Shown piece after piece: positions 1 to 3,682 of a DNA stretch of 5,088 bases (positions are counted from its first letter, which is position 1; each line of letters starts with the position of its first letter). Where the stretch lies: NCBI GenBank assembly GCA_002499445.1, contig DALS01000044.1, positions 1 through 5,088 on the forward strand. The letters run 5' to 3'. This stretch comes from Methanosarcina sp. UBA293 (GTDB taxonomy: Archaea; Halobacteriota; Methanosarcinia; Methanosarcinales; Methanosarcinaceae). The notes under the pieces are model-generated. The model saw nothing but the letters and a program-made list of their open reading frames with translations, was not told the origin of the DNA and did not search any database. The translations under genes and the position numbers were made by a program.

Positions 1-19
1 AAAGGTTTGCGTTTTTGAT

Positions 20-42
20 CAAACTTTTTTTGAAAAAGTTTG
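20..42. terminator. Perfect 10-bp hairpin, possible terminator of an upstream gene
   Basis: CAAACTTTTT (20-29) and AAAAAGTTTG (33-42) are exact reverse complements around a 3-nt loop. The left arm overlaps a 10-bp palindrome, TTTGATCAAA (14-23). The stem contains T runs on both strands, so it could end transcription from either side, as U-rich tracts do in archaea. Which gene it would serve lies outside the window. Confidence 0.35.
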
Positions 43-97
43 TGAGCAAGCGTTTTTTGAAAAAGTTTGTGAGCAAGCGTTTTTTGAAAAAGTTTGC
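26..97. repeat. 27-nt tandem repeat, about 2.7 copies
   Basis: Two identical 27-nt units at 26-52 and 53-79 are followed by a partial third at 80-97. Each unit starts TTTTTTGAAAAAGTTTG and ends GAGCAAGCG. The partial copy diverges after AGTTTGC. T-rich/A-rich units of this kind are, from memory, common in Methanosarcina intergenic DNA. No reading frame is evident, and the array lies before the first gene of the window. Confidence 0.85.
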
Positions 98-107
98 GGT
101 AAGCACC

Positions 108-117
108 TAATATTTAT
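108..117 (+). promoter_or_regulatory. Possible TATA box for the first gene
   Basis: TAATATTTAT is a reasonable archaeal TATA-like element. It would place a transcription start near 138-143, just before the GGGGGTG ribosome-binding-like stretch at 142-148. This rests on composition and spacing only. Confidence 0.2.
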
Positions 118-179
118 GGGTATTCTGACCTATTATACATAGGGGGTGCGAAGTTACGGTAGAATATCCTGAAAATGAG

Positions 180-785
180 ATGTGGCAGGCTGCTCGTGAT
201 ATAAAGCAGAGTACGGGAAAGGATGAAGGAAAGGTCGAAGGGCCTAAAAGCCCCAATGAAGAGGGAGCTCAGTATACTGGCGTTCCAGCCGGCGAGAGCT
301 GTATTTCCTGCCTTGATATGCCTGAGGAGCAGCGTAAAACTTTTATTCTAGAAATACAGCAAGTGGCAGAAAAGATACTCAAAGCCCACGGAATTATCAA
401 TGAAGTCGCTGATCTTTTAAAGGGGGAATGGTTCCTTAAGCTCCAGAAATCCGGGTTTGAGAAGAAATTGGTTCTTGCAAAGAATAGCGAAGAGATATTC
501 ATAGGGTCTTATACTTACCAGGACGAAATACCTATTCCTGATCCTAATCTCGTCTTGCTGTCACAAAATGGGTTCTGGTACCCGCAGAGAATCGAGGAGA
601 AATTTGAGGAAACGGTTTCTTCCTTCTTTACAGGAGCATATGGGGATTATGACTTCCTTAATATTATTCCTGAAAATGTCAAAGAGTTCCAGGTTTTCCA
701 ACGAGATTTTGCGAAAATACTTGAAAGCCAGGGCTGGGATAACCCTGACATAGAGGTTCTCGAAAAAATAATGTCAAGAGATTAA
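180..785 (+). CDS. Hypothetical soluble protein, about 200 aa
   Basis: I do not recognise this family. From ATG180 it encodes 201 residues. Residues about 1-12 look helical. Residues 13-40 are a Gly/Pro/Glu/Lys-rich, probably disordered linker ending in a CxxC pair (Cys41, Cys44), which could bind a metal but is alone. The rest (about 48-201) is a mixed alpha/beta domain with a PIPDPNLVLL segment at 117-126 and aromatic-rich stretches (GFWYP at 131-135). There is no signal peptide or membrane segment. The start is doubtful: ATG180 has no Shine-Dalgarno nearby, whereas GGGGGTG at 142-148 is well placed for in-frame codon 156, which is ACG. The frame is open back to 129, so the protein may begin about eight residues earlier. 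A long U-rich tract follows the stop, so it is probably transcribed alone. It is intact with ordinary codon use, so I think it is a real gene. Confidence 0.75.
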   Translation: MWQAARDIKQSTGKDEGKVEGPKSPNEEGAQYTGVPAGESCISCLDMPEEQRKTFILEIQQVAEKILKAHGIINEVADLLKGEWFLKLQKSGFEKKLVLAKNSEEIFIGSYTYQDEIPIPDPNLVLLSQNGFWYPQRIEEKFEETVSSFFTGAYGDYDFLNIIPENVKEFQVFQRDFAKILESQGWDNPDIEVLEKIMSRD

Positions 786-843
786 ATATGTTATAAAGCC
801 GATTTCATGTAGGAATTAGCTTCTTTACTTACTAAGGGTTTAA

Positions 844-857
844 TTTTTTTTCTTTTT
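844..857 (+). terminator. T-rich terminator after the hypothetical gene
   Basis: TTTTTTTTCTTTTT begins about 58 nt past the stop codon at 785, with a second T run at 873-878. Archaeal RNA polymerase stops at such U tracts without needing a hairpin, and none is seen here. Confidence 0.5.
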
Positions 858-940
858 AACTTCAAGATCTTCCTTTTTATTCTATAAATTCTGTTTTTGA
901 TTTCTAATTCACGAATGTAGACTCGACATTTCCCCACAGA

Positions 941-950
941 ATATTTAAAT
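941..950 (+). promoter_or_regulatory. TATA box for the aminotransferase gene
   Basis: ATATTTAAAT sits about 95 nt before ATG1045, after a GC-richer TCCCCACAGA. This predicts a start of transcription near 972-976 and a leader of about 70 nt. The match to the archaeal TATA consensus is good, but nothing else confirms it. Confidence 0.4.
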
Positions 951-1032
951 CTTGAGAGCATACGCAGTTTCAGGTATAGCTTCAGCAGCTTATTTGATTT
1001 TACCTCAGCCCCTTTTAAAATAATTGATTTTC

Positions 1033-1039
1033 AGAAGGT
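1033..1039 (+). promoter_or_regulatory. Ribosome binding site that decides the aminotransferase start
   Basis: AGAAGGT ends 5 nt before ATG1045. The alternative in-frame start, TTG1024, lies upstream of this site and has no ribosome binding site of its own, so ATG1045 is preferred. Confidence 0.6.
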
Positions 1040-1044
1040 CTTTT

Positions 1045-2229
1045 ATGATTTCTATAAACTCCGAATGCATCTTATCAAAAAAATCTGAAGATATCCCCCC
1101 TTTCTATGTGATGGAAGTGCTGGAAAGTGCTCAGGCTCTGGAAGCTGAGGGTAGATGTATAATCCATCTTGAGGTAGGGGAGCCTGATTTTCCTACCCCT
1201 CCCCATATTTGTGAGGCTGCCTGTGCTGCTATTGCCAGAGGATCTACAAAATACACTCATAGTCAAGGACTACTTTCGCTCAGAGAGGCGATAGTTGAAT
1301 CTTACCACAGTAAGTTCGGGGTTGACCTTAGTCCTGATCAGGTTATCATAACGTCTGGCACAAGCCCAGGTCTCTTGATAGTTTTTATGGCCTTGCTTGA
1401 GAGAATGGATGAAGTAATAATGTCAAACCCTCATTATGCTTGCTATCCAAATTTTGTGAAATACCTAGGTGGAACCCCTGTATTTGTTTACACGAACGAG
1501 ACAAATGGGTTTGCCCTTGAACCGGAAACTGTAAGGCAATGTTTGAGTCCAAATACTAAAGCCATTCTTATCAACAGTCCTTCAAACCCTGGAGGACATG
1601 TCATGTCTCCCGAGAACTTACAAAGTCTTGCCGAGATCGCGGATGAAGTAGGAATTCCTATTGTTTCGGATGAGATCTACCAAGGCTTGATCTATAGTGG
1701 AGAAGAGCATACCATCCTGGAATACACAAAAAATGCTTTTGTCCTGAACGGCTTTTCCAAACTGTATGCAATGACCGGCTGGAGGCTTGGTTATATTATC
1801 TGTCCTCCTGAATGCGTCCGTGCGATCCAGAAAATCCACCAGAATTTTTTTATCTGTGCTAACTCCTTTGTCCAGGAGGCAGGAATTGCAGCCCTGAAAG
1901 GTTCACAGGAACACGTTGCTGAGATGGTCCAGATTTACAATACCCGCCGCCAGTATATGTTGAAAAGGCTAATCGGAATGGGTTTTGATGTTCGCAAAGA
2001 ACCTATGGGTGCTTTTTATGTCCTTGCCGACGCTCGCAAGTATGGTAGCGATTCCCTTGAACTGAGCCGCCGCATCCTTAACGAAGCCGGCGTTGCAGTT
2101 ACCCCTGGAATCGATTTCGGAAACGGAGCCGAAGGCTATCTGCGTTTCTCCTACGCCAACAGCATGGAAAACATAAAGGAAGGTATGGACAGGCTGGAAG
2201 CTTTTTTGAAAGAAGAACTTGAAGGATGA
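1045..2229 (+). CDS. PLP-dependent aminotransferase, class I/II (aspartate aminotransferase type)
   Basis: This 394-aa cytosolic enzyme is a fold-type I aminotransferase, moving an amino group between an amino acid and a 2-oxo acid through pyridoxal phosphate. Numbered from ATG1045, the marks are: HLEVGEPDFPTP at about 41-52 at the substrate entrance; SGTSPG at 104-109, contacting the cofactor phosphate; N181 in NSPSNPGG; D209 and Y212 in SDEIY; the Schiff-base lysine K239 in NGFSKLYAMTGWRLG, with R247 nearby; and R367 in LRFSYANS, which binds the substrate carboxylate. Length is normal for the family and no key residue is missing. The N-terminal IPPFYVMEVLESA block is typical of archaeal members annotated as aspartate aminotransferase, but the true amino donor cannot be read from sequence, since alanine or aromatic substrates are possible. 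It stands alone, with its own TATA box and T-rich end, so genomic context does not narrow the substrate. Confidence 0.93.
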   Translation: MISINSECILSKKSEDIPPFYVMEVLESAQALEAEGRCIIHLEVGEPDFPTPPHICEAACAAIARGSTKYTHSQGLLSLREAIVESYHSKFGVDLSPDQVIITSGTSPGLLIVFMALLERMDEVIMSNPHYACYPNFVKYLGGTPVFVYTNETNGFALEPETVRQCLSPNTKAILINSPSNPGGHVMSPENLQSLAEIADEVGIPIVSDEIYQGLIYSGEEHTILEYTKNAFVLNGFSKLYAMTGWRLGYIICPPECVRAIQKIHQNFFICANSFVQEAGIAALKGSQEHVAEMVQIYNTRRQYMLKRLIGMGFDVRKEPMGAFYVLADARKYGSDSLELSRRILNEAGVAVTPGIDFGNGAEGYLRFSYANSMENIKEGMDRLEAFLKEELEG

Positions 2230-2279
2230 GTATTTTTAATAATCTAGTTACAACCAATCTTTTCCTTCTCTTCATAGCA

Positions 2280-2304
2280 TTTTTAGTTTCTTTTTAATGT
2301 TTTT
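2280..2304 (+). terminator. T-rich terminator region after the aminotransferase
   Basis: Three runs of five T (2280-2284, 2292-2296 and 2300-2304) and a TTT lie 50-75 nt past the stop codon, separated by short AG, C and AATG breaks. This fits U-tract termination in archaea. Confidence 0.4.
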
Positions 2305-2392
2305 AGCCTTCTCTAAAGTACATTCATGTTTATTTTCTCAAATTATTTTAAAATCCCGAAATTTATGAAGTCAATTAGCCCTTCTCCGTAAT

Positions 2393-2422
2393 TTTTTTCT
2401 TTTTCACGCCTCAAAGAAAAAA
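2393..2422. repeat. AT-only inverted repeat
   Basis: TTTTTTCTTT (2393-2402) and AAAGAAAAAA (2413-2422) are exact reverse complements with a 10-nt loop. GCCTCA occurs directly before and after the A-rich arm (2408-2413, 2423-2428). The stem is weak. It may be a second terminator in the gene-free spacer 2230-2628, where I see no other gene. Confidence 0.4.
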
Positions 2423-2564
2423 GCCTCAGCTGTTATTAAGCAGATGAGCAGGTAGAAGAAGATTGTATTTGGAGGTTATTAATTGTTAGGAAAGTTATAA
2501 AGTATTGTTTTCTTAAAACTCTTTTATTTCCAGATTATAAAAGCTAGATTAATAAAAAGAAATA

Positions 2565-2610
2565 TTAATAAAGTAAATAGAGAAACATTAAAAAAGTAAG
2601 TAGATAAACA
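2565..2610. repeat. 23-nt imperfect tandem duplication
   Basis: Units 2565-2587 and 2588-2610 are directly adjacent and match at 20 of 23 positions. Both begin TTAA, share AAAGTAA and end AAACA. They lie just past the 3' end of the minus-strand tRNA gene. They are AT-rich and have no obvious function. Confidence 0.6.
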
Positions 2611-2620
2611 GAATTAAATT

Positions 2621-2626
2621 AAAAAA
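2621..2626 (-). terminator. Oligo-T terminator of tRNA-Trp
   Basis: Read on the minus strand, six T residues follow the tRNA discriminator base and two C residues. This is a typical archaeal stop signal for a tRNA transcript. Confidence 0.6.
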
Positions 2627-2628
2627 GG

Positions 2629-2820
2629 TGGGGCTGGTGAGATTCGAACTCACGATCGACGGGTATCTCCGAACAACTGCATTTACAGCTTTCTGGTGAG
2701 CATCTATCAGTGCTCCAACGGTTCCTCATTGTCCTGCCCCGTCGGGAAAGACTCGGTAGACCCGTTGTTCATCATTTATCCGCTGGAGCCCATCGCCATA
2801 CCGGGCTAGGCCACAGCCCC
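2629..2820 (-). tRNA. tRNA-Trp (anticodon CCA) with a 118-nt intron
   Basis: On the minus strand the gene folds completely. Acceptor GGGGCTG (2820-2814) pairs with CAGCCCC (2636-2630), with discriminator A at 2629. The D stem is GCC/GGC (2811-2809 with 2797-2795). Anticodon stem ATGGG (2793-2789) pairs with CCCGT (2663-2659). The anticodon loop is C-T-CCA-G, then the intron, then A38. The variable loop has 5 nt (2658-2654). The T arm is GTGAG-TTCGAAT-CTCAC (2653-2637). Anticodon CCA at 2786-2784 reads UGG. The intron spans 2782-2665, between positions 37 and 38. CTCC (2788-2785) pairs with GGAG (2670-2667), with 3-nt bulges AGC and ATA on either side. This is a textbook bulge-helix-bulge for the archaeal splicing endonuclease, cut after the second base of each bulge. 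The 3' CCA is not fully encoded (ACCT) and must be added. Archaeal tRNA-Trp introns are well known. Confidence 0.97.
2665..2782 (-). ncRNA. tRNA-Trp intron carrying a box C/D 2'-O-methylation guide RNA
   Basis: Read on the minus strand, the intron holds C box ATGATGA (2775-2769), D' box CCGA (2756-2753), C' box ATGAGGA (2729-2723) and D box CTGA (2710-2707). Both guide spacers are exactly 12 nt, the usual archaeal spacing. The D guide (2721-2712) pairs over 10 bp (one G-U) with 2789-2780, and its fifth base before the D box faces C2786, tRNA position 34. The D' guide (2765-2760) pairs over 6 bp with 2664-2659, and its fifth base before D' faces C2663, position 39. The same arrangement is established in Haloferax volcanii, whose tRNA-Trp intron guides methylation at 34 and 39. 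Partners would be L7Ae, Nop5 and fibrillarin. The C' and D' boxes each differ from consensus at one base. The last 36 nt of the intron lie outside the C/D unit. Confidence 0.88.
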
Positions 2821-2848
2821 TTAACGGATACTGAAATAATCTTTCTCT

Positions 2849-2856
2849 TTTAAATA
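2849..2856 (-). promoter_or_regulatory. TATA box for tRNA-Trp
   Basis: TATTTAAA on the minus strand is centred about 32 nt before the mature 5' end, which predicts a transcription start a few bases before the tRNA. Spacing and sequence both fit an archaeal tRNA promoter. Confidence 0.6.
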
Positions 2857-3066
2857 GTTAACGGCAAGAAATTATGTTTTCGAGAAAATATTCCCATTTC
2901 CAATTTAACCATACATAAATTCACCGGCATGCAGCTTCAGGATATAAGCAAATTGCGCATAGCCTCAGGTAACATATTTTGTATTTTTTGATTATGCTCT
3001 AAATTTTATATCTGCTATTCCTATATTTAGGAAATGTGTAAAGTAACTACCACTCGAAACAGCAAA
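2857..3066. other. AT-rich spacer with no gene seen
   Basis: No open frame with a credible start and ribosome binding site is visible on either strand. The only structure noted is a small inverted repeat, TTCCTA (3018-3023) with TAGGAA (3028-3033), and a TATA-like TTTTATAT near 3005. Confidence 0.5.
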
Positions 3067-3104
3067 GAGTCATTAAACTAAAAATACTAAACTAGAAATG
3101 ACTC
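3067..3104. repeat. Inverted repeat GAGTCATT / AATGACTC
   Basis: Eight-bp arms at 3067-3074 and 3097-3104 are exact reverse complements around a 22-nt AT-rich loop. The loop itself repeats AAACTA. The right arm covers the ATG of the decayed TauE-like fragment. It could be an operator or the scar of a mobile event, and no function can be assigned. Confidence 0.5.
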
Positions 3105-3216
3105 CTACAGAAACCCTTTATCTTTGTATCCTTGTTCTCACAGGCGCTTTTACGGGCACTATCTAAGGTCTGCTGGGATTGGAGAGGCTTTTTAAGCTTC
3201 TGCTGATAAAACAAGT
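3098..3216 (+). pseudogene. Decayed N-terminal fragment resembling a TauE/SafE-family membrane protein
   Basis: ATG3098 opens 22 codons giving MTPTETLYLCILVLTGAF and ending at TAA3164. Reading on past the stop gives GLLG (3167-3178). The neighbouring frames then supply I-G (3178-3183) and G-F-L (3186-3194). Put together, this matches the start of TauE/SafE anion permeases: a hydrophobic helix with a Gly/Ala turn, followed by the GLLGIGGGFL signature. An in-frame stop and at least two frame shifts separate the parts, and further stops follow in every frame. The rest of the roughly 250-aa protein is absent. No ribosome binding site precedes the ATG. The family call is from remembered motifs only, and a chance hydrophobic stretch remains possible. 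Confidence 0.45.
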
Positions 3217-3290
3217 AATTTTTTGTGGAAGCCGACAGGTTTATATCCAGGTTATGAATTACATTCCAAATGTCTATTCTTTATAGAATT

Positions 3291-3298
3291 TTTATAAA
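3291..3298 (+). promoter_or_regulatory. Possible TATA box upstream of fmdB
   Basis: TTTATAAA would place a transcription start near 3322 and give the fmdB transcript a leader of about 350 nt containing the inverted repeats described below. Another candidate, TTTATAT, is at 3240-3246. Neither is supported beyond sequence likeness. Confidence 0.2.
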
Positions 3299-3318
3299 AT
3301 TGAAAGCGAAAGTTGTTT

Positions 3319-3358
3319 ACTGGTAACAAACACAGATTTGAAATCTGCTAACTGGTAA
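3319..3358. repeat. Palindrome flanked by direct repeats
   Basis: CAGATTT (3333-3339) and AAATCTG (3341-3347) form a perfect palindrome around one G. It is bracketed by identical ACTGGTAA octamers at 3319-3326 and 3351-3358. The symmetry suggests a protein-binding site or the scar of an insertion. Confidence 0.5.
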
Positions 3359-3401
3359 AAAACAGCAGAAAACTTGAACATGGTTTTTTCTATTGGTATC
3401 T

Positions 3402-3420
3402 GGAGAGTCTAGGACTCTCC
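3402..3420. repeat. GC-rich inverted repeat GGAGAGTC / GACTCTCC
   Basis: Eight-bp arms at 3402-3409 and 3413-3420 are exact reverse complements with a TAG centre. It is the strongest short stem in the spacer before fmdB and contains no T run, so it looks more like an operator or RNA hairpin than a terminator. Confidence 0.55.
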
Positions 3421-3524
3421 TGAATTCCTCACCCGTCTTCCTGGCTACAGGATAAAAGGCGTATTCCTGAAAACCTGTTGACATTGAAGTACTAGTTCAT
3501 AAAAATGATTCAGTGCTGTGAAAA

Positions 3525-3580
3525 TTGCTGTGCACTGTTCATTCGCATGAAAATGAACTACTGTGCAGTGCACAGAACAA
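3525..3580. repeat. Long interrupted inverted repeat upstream of fmdB
   Basis: TTG-CTGTGCACTG-TTCATT (3525-3543) pairs with AATGAA (3552-3557), CAGTGCACAG (3566-3575) and CAA (3578-3580). The right side is interrupted by an 8-nt bulge and a 2-nt bulge, and the loop has 8 nt. CTGTGCA-G-TGCACAG (3561-3575) is also a palindrome by itself. The stem lies about 100 nt before the fmdB start, so it could be a leader RNA structure or a repressor site. Confidence 0.55.
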
Positions 3581-3598
3581 TGTTGAGAGGTTAGTAAA

Positions 3599-3682
3599 AT
3601 GCAAAAAGAGAAGCTATTATCTATTTTTTCAGAAAAGAGCACAGATGATATAACATTGAAAATTTATGCCGGAGGGCAGTGA
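3599..3682 (+). CDS. Possible 27-aa leader peptide or gene remnant overlapping fmdB
   Basis: ATG3599 follows a ribosome-binding-like GAGAGG (3585-3590) by 8 nt and opens a 27-codon frame that begins MQKEKLLSIF and ends KIYAGGQ. Its TGA stop (3680-3682) overlaps the GTG3679 start of fmdB as GTGA, a typical arrangement for translational coupling. It has no recognisable domain. In Methanosarcina fmd operons fmdD lies directly before fmdB, so this could be a scrap of fmdD or a fusion left by a deletion, but I cannot show similarity. A chance ORF is also possible. Confidence 0.3.
   Translation: MQKEKLLSIFSEKSTDDITLKIYAGGQ
3671..3676 (+). promoter_or_regulatory. Ribosome binding site of fmdB
   Basis: GGAGGG is only 2 nt from GTG3679 but 8 nt from the in-frame GTG3685. 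By spacing GTG3685 is the better start. By overlap with the small upstream frame, GTG3679 could start through coupling. The choice changes the protein by two residues. Confidence 0.5.

Noticed and set aside
1..97. CRISPR array
   Set aside because: The 27-nt units are directly adjacent without unique spacers.
1024..1044. TTG1024 as start of the aminotransferase
   Set aside because: The ribosome binding site at 1033-1039 lies after it and is correctly spaced for ATG1045. The family's conserved region begins well after either start.
3505..3594. 29-codon plus-strand frame starting MIQCCENCC, rich in Cys
   Set aside because: There is no ribosome binding site before ATG3505, and its Cys codons come from the repeated TGCTGTG/CTGTGCA elements. 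It stops at TAG-TAA just before the 27-codon ORF. I could not support it as a gene.
3592..3597. TAG codon as a pyrrolysine site (Methanosarcina uses TAG for Pyl)
   Set aside because: TAG is followed at once by TAA, so read-through would add one residue only.
3445..3642. 65-codon minus-strand frame opposite the fmdB leader
   Set aside because: It is created by the CTGTGCA palindromes. It has no ribosome binding site, no recognisable domain and an unlikely His/Cys composition.
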